Below, one piece after another: positions 8,603 to 17,548 of a DNA stretch of 64,000 nucleotides (positions within the stretch are counted from its first letter, which is position 1; the number at the start of each line of letters is the position of its first letter). The notes beneath the pieces were generated by a model, which saw only the letters and a program-made list of their open reading frames with translations, made no database searches and was not told where the DNA came from. The position numbers were made by a program, and so were the translations under genes. Source of the stretch: Bacteriovoracaceae bacterium (GTDB taxonomy: Bacteria > Bdellovibrionota > Bacteriovoracia > Bacteriovoracales > Bacteriovoracaceae); contig JAMPXB010000002.1 of assembly GCA_023701435.1 (NCBI GenBank), positions 174,171 to 238,170 on the forward strand, written 5' to 3'.

Positions 8603-9523
8603 ATGAAAAACCTCGATCAATTCCTCTCTCAAGGTGAAAAATTCATCCCCGGCAACAGGGTACAGCTGCGATTAGGGCTGATCGCCCTACTCCTTAACCG
8701 CAATGTTTTAATTGAAGATGTGCCTGGTATGGGTAAAACCACCCTGGTGAAATACTTCGCCCGTGGGACGGGGTTGAATTTTCAAAGAATTCAGTTCACT
8801 AGTGATCTTCTGCCATCTGATATTCTTGGTGTTTCTATCTTTCAAAAAGAGTCTGAAAAATTCATCTTTAAACCAGGGCCCATCTTTGGTGAACTGATCC
8901 TGGCCGATGAGCTTAACCGGGGAACTCCTAAGACCCAAAGTGCTCTACTGCAGGCGATGGAAGAAAAGCACGTGACAGTGGATGGGATTACCCACCCTTT
9001 ACCGGAGCGCTTTTGCTTATTTGCTACCCAGAATCCAAGAGGGCAGTTCGGCACCTATCCCCTACCGGAATCTCAACTCGATCGTTTCCTCTTTAAGTTC
9101 TTCATGGGACACCTCTCAAAACAAGAGGAAATGGAACTCTTAAAAAGTGGTCCTCGTTTGGAGCTTCTGGATAAGCTCGCACCGTCCTTAACTCATGAGG
9201 AGCTGGGGAAGTGTCAGCAAGAAATTAAAAAAGTCACTGTTTCATCCATGCTGCTGGAATACCTCGCTGAGATCCTGCAAGTTGGCCGCAAAATTGAGGA
9301 TGCTTATGGACTGAGTCCACGAGCAGGGCTTGACCTGTTGGAGGCTTCCAAGGCCTGGGCCTATTTTGAAAAAAGAGACTATACCATTCCGGACGATATT
9401 CAGGCGGTCTTTCCTTATGTTGCCGGCCACCGCATGTATTCTCAGCATTCGCTACCTGCCGGAGTGGAAAATCACCGGGCGGCCCAGTTCATCGCTCAAA
9501 TTCCCTTTGTTAAAGAGAAATGA
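8603..9523 (+). CDS. MoxR-family AAA+ ATPase
   Basis: 306 residues with Walker A PGMGKTTLVK at residues 41-50, Walker B GELILADELNR at about 96-106 and a conserved arginine-rich segment ESQLDRF; this order and length are typical of MoxR (AAA_3). Such ATPases act as chaperones that mature or remodel partner proteins, usually with a VWA or DUF58 partner. The stop overlaps the next start by four bases, and DUF58 and transglutaminase genes follow, a widespread conserved operon. The client protein is not known here. Confidence 0.92.
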   Translation: MKNLDQFLSQGEKFIPGNRVQLRLGLIALLLNRNVLIEDVPGMGKTTLVKYFARGTGLNFQRIQFTSDLLPSDILGVSIFQKESEKFIFKPGPIFGELILADELNRGTPKTQSALLQAMEEKHVTVDGITHPLPERFCLFATQNPRGQFGTYPLPESQLDRFLFKFFMGHLSKQEEMELLKSGPRLELLDKLAPSLTHEELGKCQQEIKKVTVSSMLLEYLAEILQVGRKIEDAYGLSPRAGLDLLEASKAWAYFEKRDYTIPDDIQAVFPYVAGHRMYSQHSLPAGVENHRAAQFIAQIPFVKEK

Positions 9524-10392
9524 ATTTCAAATCCTGGGCCCTGAGACAATTTAAAAAAAAGGCGAGGATCTATATTCTGCCCACGAAGATGGGTGGCTAT
9601 CTTAACGGACTGATCTTTTTAATGTTTCTCTTGTCAGTGGGGTACAGTAATAATCTGCTGTTAATTTTCACACTGATTCTGTTTGGTTTTAATCTCATGT
9701 GGCTGATACAGACACATTTTTATTTGAATGCCTTAAAACCTCGGTCACTGCACGTCCAGGACAGTTTTGCCAAGGACAGCGCCATGGTTGGCGTTGACTG
9801 GCAGTCCACTCCGGGCAATGTTCATCAGTGGGAAATGAGTCTGGAAACAGCAGATGAGTCTTATCAAGTTACAAACGACAGTGTTTCCTTTCCCCACCGT
9901 GGAGTGCTTCTTATTGAGCATTTGAAAGTTTCAAGCCTGATGCCTGTTGGTCTTTATAAGGCCTGGATCTATTTTCCCGTTAATGTGAAGGTTTATGTCT
10001 ATCCGGAGAAATTAAAACAATCGCCACTCATTGTGGGATCAAGAAATCATAAGGAAGGGGATGATTCATCTCTTTTTCCTGGTCCTCATGACTTCAGGAA
10101 TCTCGCCCCTTATCAAGGCGAAGAAACCCGCAAAATTAGTTGGAAACATTATGCTCGCTCAGGAGAGCTGGTGGTGAAGGTTGGCGAAGAGCTGCTTGCG
10201 ACTGATGTTTTCTTTCGCATTCAAGAAAATCTTCAGGATAAGGAGTTGGAGCTTTCCATCGTGGCAACCCAAATGGTTGCCTGCTTAAAAAGTGAAACCT
10301 CCTTTGCCTTGGAGACACCTCACCAAAGAATTCCTTTCGGTAAAAGTGAGCAGCACTTAAAACAGTGTCTGCGGGAGCTTTGCCAATGCTGA
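9520..10392 (+). CDS. DUF58 membrane protein
   Basis: 290 residues. Two hydrophobic segments at about residues 27-45 and 46-66 anchor it; the remainder is cytoplasmic. The family landmark EETRKISWKHYARSGEL lies at about residues 201-217, corresponding to the conserved D/E-x-x-R-x-I-x-W-x-x-x-A-R motif of DUF58. DUF58 proteins are the usual partner of MoxR ATPases. The gene overlaps moxR by 4 bp and the transglutaminase gene by an ATGCTGA junction, so all three should be co-translated. Confidence 0.88.
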   Translation: MNFKSWALRQFKKKARIYILPTKMGGYLNGLIFLMFLLSVGYSNNLLLIFTLILFGFNLMWLIQTHFYLNALKPRSLHVQDSFAKDSAMVGVDWQSTPGNVHQWEMSLETADESYQVTNDSVSFPHRGVLLIEHLKVSSLMPVGLYKAWIYFPVNVKVYVYPEKLKQSPLIVGSRNHKEGDDSSLFPGPHDFRNLAPYQGEETRKISWKHYARSGELVVKVGEELLATDVFFRIQENLQDKELELSIVATQMVACLKSETSFALETPHQRIPFGKSEQHLKQCLRELCQC

Positions 10393-12251
10393 AAACCGAC
10401 TGGAAACAAAATTTCATTCTGTTAGGTTTTTCGCTCCTTATGCACGAAGTACTGACTCTGCCGACGATGTTTTTTATTGGTGTGGGATTACTGCTGGTGG
10501 GCCTCAATATCAAAGTCCCTAAGCTCGCTAGAAACGTTATGGCCCTGGGGGTTTTTGCTTCTTATTGGGTTACCTACGGAAAGATTATTGACCCCGAAGT
10601 GGGACTTAACTTTTTAACCAGTATTGTGGTTTTAAAAATTCTGGAAAAAGAAGCGGTGAGAGACCGCTATATGATTTTTTTTGGGCTGATCCTGCTTATC
10701 TCTGCGGGATCTCTGTTTGAGAAAACTCTTACTTATGTGTTCTTTTTTTCGGTGAGTTTTCTTCTGCTGATTGGTGACTTTTACTCTTCTCTGGGTCAAA
10801 AGTGGAAATTTAAGGACATCGCTCTGGCCGTCGCCTGGGTTATTCCCCTCACCTTCTTTATGTTTTTTTTAGTACCCAGAGTTTTAAATCCGATCCCGTT
10901 TAATCAAGGGAAAACGGCCCCGGGGGAAATTGGCCATACTCCCGATGTGAATATTTCCTCCATCGATTCTCTGGCCCCCAATCAAACTCCCGCCTTTCAG
11001 GTTTTAGTGAACAAATCCCTTACTCAGCAGGACCTGTACTGGAGAGGCAATACCTTGTCTTATAATGACGGGTGGAATTGGGTCCAGATGCCGCAAGACC
11101 GGGAAGAGCCGATCCCTCTTTTGGGAGCACGGCCTGGTCGCTTAGAAGTTAAACAGAACTTCCGTCTTTACGGGCGCTCGGATTATTTTTTCACCCTCGA
11201 TTTTCCCCGGGTGATTAGTTATGAAAGGGACATTTATGGCCTAGGAAAGATGCGCACACATGCTCAGAAGCGCTGGCGCTGGATTCCACGTTACGAGGTT
11301 ATCAGTCATCCGCAGGCAAGAATTCAAGACAGCGAAGGCTCACAACAATATCTCCAGGTGCCGCTGCCAAAGAAAGACAAGCTTCAGATCAGTGAGACTT
11401 TTAAGGGAAAGACATTTCCTGAAATTGAGTCCGCTATCAGAGATTATTTTATAAAAGAAAAGTTTTCATACTCTTTAAGTCCCGGACGTAGCCTCAATTT
11501 TAAAGAATTTATGAACAATAAAGTGGGGTTTTGCTCCCATTATGCCTCGGCAGTGGCCTTAATCCTGCGAATAAAAGGCATTCCCACTCGTTTAGTCTCC
11601 GGTTTTATGGGGGGAAATTATAATCGTTTTGCGAGTTTTTACCTGATCTCTCAAAATGATGCCCATGTGTGGGTTGAGGCCTTGGTGGATAATGAATGGA
11701 AGAGGCTTGATCCAACGGAATGGATTGCTCCTGATCGGGTCAGATTGGGCGGGGAAGCCTTTATCGAGAGTGTTGGGACCGGAGGACTTCGCGGAACTTC
11801 TTTCCTGCGCTTACCACGAATGTTTCAGGACCTGAAAATGTGGTTTGGGCAGTGGGATTTTCTCTTCTACCAGTGGCTCGAGGAGATGGATTATCATACT
11901 CAGGAGTCCTGGCTTTCTCGTCTCAAATTTAAGCGGCAGTGGCTTTTTTCCATCATTCCCTTGATTCTGGTTATCTTTATGGGAATGTATATGTGGTTTT
12001 TAAAAAAGCACTATGACAAAAAAGAAATCTCTCCTTATCAGGAAGTTTGGAATCTTTTTTATAAAAAACTCCAAAAGCGAGGCATCTCTCTGTCAAAAAA
12101 TTCCCTGGGAGAGTCGGAACTTGTATGGCACGAGCTGACAGGGCCGGAAAAAGAGCGGCTGCAAATGATCTGGAAGGAGTTAATAGCCGTTAGTTTTCAA
12201 AAAAATGAAGAATCTTTGGATGAGATAAGAAAGAAAATTCGGAAACTCTAG
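10386..12251 (+). CDS. TgpA-type membrane transglutaminase-like protein
   Basis: 621 residues from the ATG at 10386 (GGGAG eight bases upstream, overlapping the DUF58 stop). The N-terminal 160 residues are a cluster of membrane helices (DUF3488 type). The periplasmic transglutaminase-like core has cysteine about 383 in GFCSHYAS, histidine about 426 in DAHVWVE and aspartate about 441 in RLDPTEW, a complete catalytic triad. One further membrane helix near residues 520-540 leads to a basic cytoplasmic tail. Homologues with MoxR and DUF58 are thought to process or crosslink envelope proteins; the substrate here is unknown. Confidence 0.9.
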   Translation: MLKTDWKQNFILLGFSLLMHEVLTLPTMFFIGVGLLLVGLNIKVPKLARNVMALGVFASYWVTYGKIIDPEVGLNFLTSIVVLKILEKEAVRDRYMIFFGLILLISAGSLFEKTLTYVFFFSVSFLLLIGDFYSSLGQKWKFKDIALAVAWVIPLTFFMFFLVPRVLNPIPFNQGKTAPGEIGHTPDVNISSIDSLAPNQTPAFQVLVNKSLTQQDLYWRGNTLSYNDGWNWVQMPQDREEPIPLLGARPGRLEVKQNFRLYGRSDYFFTLDFPRVISYERDIYGLGKMRTHAQKRWRWIPRYEVISHPQARIQDSEGSQQYLQVPLPKKDKLQISETFKGKTFPEIESAIRDYFIKEKFSYSLSPGRSLNFKEFMNNKVGFCSHYASAVALILRIKGIPTRLVSGFMGGNYNRFASFYLISQNDAHVWVEALVDNEWKRLDPTEWIAPDRVRLGGEAFIESVGTGGLRGTSFLRLPRMFQDLKMWFGQWDFLFYQWLEEMDYHTQESWLSRLKFKRQWLFSIIPLILVIFMGMYMWFLKKHYDKKEISPYQEVWNLFYKKLQKRGISLSKNSLGESELVWHELTGPEKERLQMIWKELIAVSFQKNEESLDEIRKKIRKL

Positions 12252-12252
12252 C

Positions 12253-12447
12253 TTAATCCATTACCTTAAAATCAGCATCAACGATCTTGTCGTTTTTGGA
12301 GTCAGTCCGCTTCTCTGGAGTTGGCCTCTTAGGTCCTGGATTTAATTCCTGATTATCTCTGATCGTTTTCATAACTCGATACATTTGAATAAAACGACGA
12401 ATAAAATAGATCAAGAAAATGACCAGAATGATTTTGAGTAGTCTCAT
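12253..12447 (-). CDS. small single-pass membrane protein
   Basis: 64 residues: a membrane helix at about 4-22 (LKIILVIFLIYFIRRF), then a short basic-to-acidic tail rich in proline and lysine. It lies two bases from the convergent transglutaminase gene and 40 bp downstream of the receiver-like gene on the same strand, so may be co-transcribed with it. No family recognised; the open frame with a good hydrophobic N-terminus supports a real gene but not a function. Confidence 0.5.
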   Translation of the reverse strand: MRLLKIILVIFLIYFIRRFIQMYRVMKTIRDNQELNPGPKRPTPEKRTDSKNDKIVDADFKVMD

Positions 12448-12487
12448 GAGCTAACCATAGACGTCGGAGAGTGAAAAAGCAAGATTT

Positions 12488-14149
12488 CTAACTTTCAGAT
12501 TTCTCTGTTTTATTCTGTTCTTCCAAGGCCTCTTGCTCTTTTTTTGTGGCCTCTTCTTTTTCTTTCAATTTCAAATCGTTAAGCTTTTTAAACTGCTCGC
12601 TTTCCTCGCTTACCTTAGCGTCATGGTCCCGGAAAAAGATAGAGTTAACATATTGCCTTAATACTTTTTTATCCTCTTCACCGATAGCATGAATGAGACC
12701 GAGGTATTCTGGTACCTTTCCCTGACTTTTAAAAGGCTGGATGTTGACGTACATCGATACCGGTTTCATTAAGTGCAGATTAAGGCCTATTGGTAGCGGA
12801 TTCTCACTTTGAATCACCATGTCTGTTTCAGATAATTTCGTTACGGTAATCGATGTGAGGATTTCCCCAATAGATGCTTTGCTGGTTTTTTTAAGAAAGA
12901 CCTTTTTTGCACCTTTGATCTTATTCTTTGAATCATTAACCGTTGAGGATGATTCCAATTTCTTGTCATAAATATCGGCCATGCGGACCATGACATCGAC
13001 AGATAAGTCCTGGTCAGTGGACATGAGGTGTGGGTATTGCAGATTATTTTGCATTTCCTTCGAACCCAGCTGACTGTTGAAAACGATCAAAAAGGGTTCA
13101 CTTCCCTCGTATTTTCTCTTTAACGCTTTAACCAGTCGGGCCAGCTGCTCATGGGTATTTTGAGGGTCTGTGGCGCCTTCTAGTTCCAGACAAAAAGCGA
13201 TGACTTGTGGTTGCAGTCGATCAAGTTCCTGACCAATGTCTTTTAAGTGGGGAACACAACGAATTGTGTAAGCGTGTTTATCCGTTCTTTGTTGGTGATC
13301 ATAAAAATGAAAATTGCGATCAACTACCAGCACCTTGGCCTTTTTCTCTAGTGAGTCAGTCGCATTCTCATCAATCCAACGAGACAATTGTTTCCGGTGA
13401 TAAGCAATGAGTTCTTCCCGGTCCTTCTTCTTCTTCTCCTGGATCCGACTCAGCTCCATTCCTTCCGGCGGAAGAAATTCATCAATAAAGAGAAATTCCG
13501 CATCTACGTTATAAGCGAACTGGTAGAACATGTTATCTTTGGAAGTTCTTTGAATAAAAATTTCTTTTGAAGGCACAATTCTGTTGGTCAACCAGTGATG
13601 ATTGAACTTAATTCGAGAGCCGCCTTCAAGTGCTTGGTCTGTTTCAAAATGAAGTCCGTCAGCATGAACATAGCCAATTTTGACCGGTATTCCGCCTTCC
13701 CACTCTTCTTTTAAAGAGGCCGTAGCAAAGCCATGCTGACCGATCTGATCCGGAGAAATGAGCTTGGTTACACTGTAGATCACATCATAAATCTCAGCAC
13801 TCTTGATATGAGTCAGCTGTACACCTGTGGCCACACTTTCTTTTAAAACTTCAGGAGGTGATAAATAATCAATGACCCCCACCGTGATCACTTTATGATC
13901 CAGCGGGGTCCGGGTTATAAGTCGGGCCAAGTGCATATAGTCCTGGGACTGTTTGGAGAAATCGATAAAAACACAGGCCGGTTTGTTTCGGTAAACGTTT
14001 AGAAAGAGGGATTGAATGTTCTTTTCTTGGGCCTCAAAGATGCGCTGAAAATCGATATTAAGACGGGTGTTCTTTTTGAACTCACCCATCAGGGCCCTGT
14101 AATAGGCCTCATCATCACCGAAATAATAAAATAACAAGTTTGATGCCAT
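12488..14149 (-). CDS. signalling-like protein with two receiver-like folds
   Basis: 553 residues, no signal peptide. Residues 1-135 read as a response-regulator fold: an acidic pair after the first strand (YYFGDDEA, 11-13) and VFIDF with aspartate 63 where the phosphoacceptor would be. Residues about 145-225 are beta-rich (IPVKIGYVHADGLHF), possibly PilZ-like. A second receiver-like block starts near residue 270 (AKVLVVDRNFHFYD). A third beta block follows near 415-490 and the tail is a Lys/Glu coiled coil. I know no named family with this order. It sits 25 bp after a TrmK-like gene. A cytoplasmic regulator is inferred only from folds. Confidence 0.55.
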   Translation of the reverse strand: MASNLLFYYFGDDEAYYRALMGEFKKNTRLNIDFQRIFEAQEKNIQSLFLNVYRNKPACVFIDFSKQSQDYMHLARLITRTPLDHKVITVGVIDYLSPPEVLKESVATGVQLTHIKSAEIYDVIYSVTKLISPDQIGQHGFATASLKEEWEGGIPVKIGYVHADGLHFETDQALEGGSRIKFNHHWLTNRIVPSKEIFIQRTSKDNMFYQFAYNVDAEFLFIDEFLPPEGMELSRIQEKKKKDREELIAYHRKQLSRWIDENATDSLEKKAKVLVVDRNFHFYDHQQRTDKHAYTIRCVPHLKDIGQELDRLQPQVIAFCLELEGATDPQNTHEQLARLVKALKRKYEGSEPFLIVFNSQLGSKEMQNNLQYPHLMSTDQDLSVDVMVRMADIYDKKLESSSTVNDSKNKIKGAKKVFLKKTSKASIGEILTSITVTKLSETDMVIQSENPLPIGLNLHLMKPVSMYVNIQPFKSQGKVPEYLGLIHAIGEEDKKVLRQYVNSIFFRDHDAKVSEESEQFKKLNDLKLKEKEEATKKEQEALEEQNKTEKSES

Positions 14150-14173
14150 AAAATAATTGTAGCACGTCTTAGC

Positions 14174-14860
14174 TTAAAGAGAAGATTCCAATGACTTGGA
14201 GGTCACTAAAAAGTTCACGTAGGCCTTAGATGCCTCATCGGTGTGGGGCCCAAAGTGCTTAAGTTGATGCTCCCGATAACGTTTCCCTACTTCACTTCCC
14301 CACATTTCTTGACCAAAAGGAGGAACTTTATGACCTACTTCAGGGGAAAGACAGAGGATCTGGTAGTACTGTTCATTTTCAAAGATCACTTCTTCAGAGA
14401 GGAGACTGATTGGTAACTGTCCCAAAAGCTCTCTTAGTTCGAGAATTTTTCGATGAGGCGAAATAACGATTCTGGATGATGAGTCCAGCTGGGGCAGCAA
14501 TTTAGTGATAATCTCACCAATCTCTTTTCCACCCATACCAGCAATAAAGATACAGTTTGAAAGAGAATTTATTTTCAAATCTTGTCCCTTACTGTGAGTT
14601 ATAAAAATTCTGCCTATCGTAATATACGAATCTTTAACCTTCTTTTTAAGGGTTTCAATCACAGGGCCTGAAGGATCAACCAAATGAATGCTCTGAACGT
14701 GATGATGATCAATGAAGGACAGCCCTAGAAGGCCATGGTCGCAGCCAATATCCCAGACATGCTCATGATTCAGACAGTGCTTTTGCAAGGCCTTAAAGCG
14801 AATAGATAGGGCATCCCCTGCCCTAGAAGAACTCGTCGTAGTTTTGAGCGAATTGGGCAT
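14174..14860 (-). CDS. trmK: TrmK-type tRNA (adenine) N1-methyltransferase
   Basis: The core resembles the TrmK/COG2384 family, which methylates A22 of some bacterial tRNAs using SAM. Seen: the SAM-binding loop VWDIGCDHGLLG, the acidic strand end IHLVDPSG, then IFIAGMGGKEIGEII and VISPHRK, the latter two characteristic of this family rather than of other Rossmann methyltransferases. The start is uncertain: the frame is open to 15022, but much of that overlaps the winged-helix gene, so I take the ATG at 14860, giving about 228 residues and a 38-bp overlap. The symbol is a family assignment. Confidence 0.75.
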   Translation of the reverse strand: MPNSLKTTTSSSRAGDALSIRFKALQKHCLNHEHVWDIGCDHGLLGLSFIDHHHVQSIHLVDPSGPVIETLKKKVKDSYITIGRIFITHSKGQDLKINSLSNCIFIAGMGGKEIGEIITKLLPQLDSSSRIVISPHRKILELRELLGQLPISLLSEEVIFENEQYYQILCLSPEVGHKVPPFGQEMWGSEVGKRYREHQLKHFGPHTDEASKAYVNFLVTSKSLESSL

Positions 14861-15248
14861 CAAGCTCTTGGGTGAAGTATTTTCGGACAAAGTATTGTCC
14901 GGCGCGGACGGTTTCGATGAGGCCATAGTTTTCCAGAACTCGCAGGTAATTACCAAGCTCTTCAATTGTGATCCCCAGATTCGTACACAACTCGGTATAA
15001 GAGTTGAGGGGGCCAATACCATGGGATTTGTACAGATTAGGTCTGCACCAAACCTGACGGTAAAGGAACATCAAAAGAGTGATTTCATGTCGGTTTATCT
15101 TATAATCTTTTAAAACGATATCAAAAAAGACATCGGGAATCTCTGAGCTAATGGCCGTACCAAGAGGTTTCCCCCCTGTTTTTTGAACCTGAGGTTCATC
15201 TTTCTTTTTTGAATGAAACTGCGAAAGAACAGATCGGATATCTTCCAT
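14823..15248 (-). CDS. winged-helix DNA-binding-like protein
   Basis: 141 residues; GAGGAG six to seven bases before the ATG fixes the start. After a basic, flexible first 30 residues the sequence reads as a winged helix-turn-helix: INRHEITLLMFLYRQ, then SYTELCTNLGITIEELGNYL as the recognition region and NYGLIETVRAGQYFV as the wing. No ligand domain is present. It is the first gene of a minus-strand run leading into the methyltransferase and the receiver-like protein. It may be a transcription regulator or replication-initiator-like factor; the target is unknown. Confidence 0.6.
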   Translation of the reverse strand: MEDIRSVLSQFHSKKKDEPQVQKTGGKPLGTAISSEIPDVFFDIVLKDYKINRHEITLLMFLYRQVWCRPNLYKSHGIGPLNSYTELCTNLGITIEELGNYLRVLENYGLIETVRAGQYFVRKYFTQELDAQFAQNYDEFF

Positions 15249-15399
15249 AGAAATCTCCTCCCTCTTATTATCAATAAGAAATGCTTAAAATTCAACATTT
15301 CTCATTGAGAAGAAAAGTCTTCCCTTAACGCCGTACAAATAAGCTCAAGTTATCCTTCTATTATTCCGATCAATATTATCGATTAATAAGGAGGCATAA

Positions 15400-16263
15400 A
15401 TGCCTAAGATGGCAATAATAGCAGCGGCAATTGTATTGATATCTAGTGGGGGCTATCAGCTATTTGCTGACGCCAGAATGGCCACCGCCAAGAGGTTAGC
15501 TGCCCCAGCACAGATTGAAAGGTTGGTTCAGCAAGAGTCACCGCTTATTATTAAAGAAATTGAGCAAAAGCTCTTTTCACTTCATAGTTACTATATCTTG
15601 GGCCAGAAAAATCTCTCCCACTTTGATGAAGCTTTGAAAGAATCTAAACTCTCAGAATTATACCACTCCTACGAATACCTGAATTTATTGGCCATCAAGT
15701 CTCAGATATACGGCATTGAAAAGGACTTTGTTCAACTGGCAAAGGCCCTGAACCCTAATCAAAAACAATTACTCACAGAAAATGTAGTAAGCTTCTCGCA
15801 GAAATCTTATCTTCATGCACTTACTACTCAGTCGCTTGCCAAAGAACTCAAGCTTGACTTGAACTTTAATTATAAAGTTAATGCAAAAGACGTCGAACAT
15901 GAGTATCAGAAACTCTTTCAAATTCGTGAATTTCAAGTTTTTGAAAAAAACATAGAGCATCTTGCTCATATGCAAAAGACCGAATTGAAAGCTGCTAAAA
16001 GAAATCCGGCATCAACGGAAGAGTTTCATTCAGACTCTTGGAAGATTGCGTTTGAGTCTTCCTCTCCACAAATACGGCCCTGGAACATTGATACCCTTGA
16101 CTGGTTGGCACAAACCCCTGATAAAATTGTAAAAAGGGCCTTGCAGATGATAAAACAATCAAAGCGAGATTCAGGTGTTATTGTCTTTCATCAGACTCAC
16201 CTGCAAAGCCAGCAGGCATCTGCCCAAATTAAAGAACATTTAAACCATATAAAAGTGAAATAA
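15400..16263 (+). CDS. exported hypothetical protein
   Basis: 287 residues with strong AAGGAGG before the ATG and an N-terminal hydrophobic segment (MAIIAAAIVLISSGGYQLF) that is either an uncleaved anchor or a signal peptide. The rest is helical and basic, lacking cysteine. No domain recognised. A lipoprotein gene begins six bases downstream, so both products probably sit in the same envelope compartment and form one operon. Confidence 0.65.
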   Translation: MPKMAIIAAAIVLISSGGYQLFADARMATAKRLAAPAQIERLVQQESPLIIKEIEQKLFSLHSYYILGQKNLSHFDEALKESKLSELYHSYEYLNLLAIKSQIYGIEKDFVQLAKALNPNQKQLLTENVVSFSQKSYLHALTTQSLAKELKLDLNFNYKVNAKDVEHEYQKLFQIREFQVFEKNIEHLAHMQKTELKAAKRNPASTEEFHSDSWKIAFESSSPQIRPWNIDTLDWLAQTPDKIVKRALQMIKQSKRDSGVIVFHQTHLQSQQASAQIKEHLNHIKVK

Positions 16264-16269
16264 CCTTAT

Positions 16270-16779
16270 ATGTTAAAAAAAATTATTCTCTTACTTCTCA
16301 TTACTGGCTGTTCTACTTCTAAAGTTCAGGTACCCAATCAAAAGAAAGTAGTGGCCCCGCAAAGAGAGTTCTCACATGGAGAATTAATTTTAGGCACCCA
16401 TTTCCTGACCAAAATCTTTGATCAGGAAATGGCCCCCCTGGCCTGCGTTCCAAATATTGATGAAGCAGAACTTCTTCTCAGGACAATTCGTCCGCGAATG
16501 GACATTATACAAGATGATATGGAGGCCCTGCTAGATGACCCTAGAGAAGTCAATGATCTCATCAATACCTGTGATCAAAACTGCACTTGTGGTTACGTAG
16601 AGGAGCTTTTCCGTGAACATTTAGTCACACTGACTCCTGACCAGAGAAAAATCCTGAATAAAAAGAAAGATGAAAAAGAAGTTAACCGCTGCTTGAGCTT
16701 TGTTCAGGCCACTTTTTGTCAAAGTGACCTGTACAAAACACTAAACACTGAAAAAGTTGATTTTAGTTACGAAGAGTAG
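16270..16779 (+). CDS. lipoprotein
   Basis: 169 residues. The signal peptide ends with a textbook lipobox, LLLITGC, so the mature protein should be lipidated at cysteine 15. It contains a run of further cysteines (NTCDQNCTCGYVEEL) that may form disulphides or bind metal. Six bases separate it from the upstream exported protein. Its last 17 bp overlap the convergent proC. No known family. An 11-bp perfect inverted repeat occurs within the gene at 16398-16432. Confidence 0.7.
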   Translation: MLKKIILLLLITGCSTSKVQVPNQKKVVAPQREFSHGELILGTHFLTKIFDQEMAPLACVPNIDEAELLLRTIRPRMDIIQDDMEALLDDPREVNDLINTCDQNCTCGYVEELFREHLVTLTPDQRKILNKKKDEKEVNRCLSFVQATFCQSDLYKTLNTEKVDFSYEE

Positions 16780-17548
16780 CTCTGATTTCGGCCGATCTTT
16801 TTTTACCGGCCTCAATACCAGATTTAATCTTTTGAGCTAAGGAAGCTTCCCGCCAATAATTAAGAACTGCAATCGTTACCCCGCCTTTGGAAGTGACCTT
16901 ATCGGTGAGAGCGGCCAAAGAATCTCCTCCATCCACCATCCCCTTAGCGGAGCCTTTAAAGACCTGTCTGACAAGCTTTTCACGAGCACTCTCATCAAGA
17001 GATTCAAAAGAACCCGCCAGGTTTCTGGCAAATTCGTAAAAGAAAGCAGGACCTGATCCGGTAAGAAGAGTTAATTCTTCAAGCTCCGACTCAGCAACAA
17101 TTAATGAGGTTCCTAGTTTTGCGAAAAAGGCATGCATTGATGTCAGGCGAGTCTTGGCAGAATGGGAAGCAAGTAAAGAGATTCCCTCGTTAAACTCCAC
17201 AGGAAGATTGGGCATTACTCGAATAAGCTCTTTTACTTCCAGAATCTTTAACTGATCTTCCTCTGAAAGCGCCGCCAGAATGCTGATAAAGAGCGATTCT
17301 TTAAAGCGACCGTTCAATATATTTTTAAGATCCGGGAGCTGCTGAGGCTTACACCCTACTAAAACCCAATCCGGATTTTTCACAGAGGTTAGATCCAAGA
17401 CAGCTCTTGCTCCCACTTTCCCGGCCAGTTTCTGGGCGGAGGCACCTGATGGGGAATAAATCATCCACTCCGAGAGATTCTCGGTTTTTTTCAAACCAGT
17501 GAGAATCGCCTCGGTCATCTTACCTGCGCCTAGAACTAAGACTTTCAT
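16763..17548 (-). CDS. proC: pyrroline-5-carboxylate reductase
   Basis: Reduces pyrroline-5-carboxylate (P5C) to proline with NAD(P)H. The Rossmann loop LGAGKMTEAI opens the protein, LTGSGPAFFYEF is in the middle and the family signature LTDKVTSKGGVTIAVL is near the C-terminus; 261 residues is normal. Its ATG overlaps the putA stop as ATGA, so biosynthetic ProC is translationally coupled to the enzyme that oxidises proline. No proA/proB is in this window. It overlaps the convergent lipoprotein gene by 17 bp. Confidence 0.95.
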   Translation of the reverse strand: MKVLVLGAGKMTEAILTGLKKTENLSEWMIYSPSGASAQKLAGKVGARAVLDLTSVKNPDWVLVGCKPQQLPDLKNILNGRFKESLFISILAALSEEDQLKILEVKELIRVMPNLPVEFNEGISLLASHSAKTRLTSMHAFFAKLGTSLIVAESELEELTLLTGSGPAFFYEFARNLAGSFESLDESAREKLVRQVFKGSAKGMVDGGDSLAALTDKVTSKGGVTIAVLNYWREASLAQKIKSGIEAGKKRSAEIRATLRN

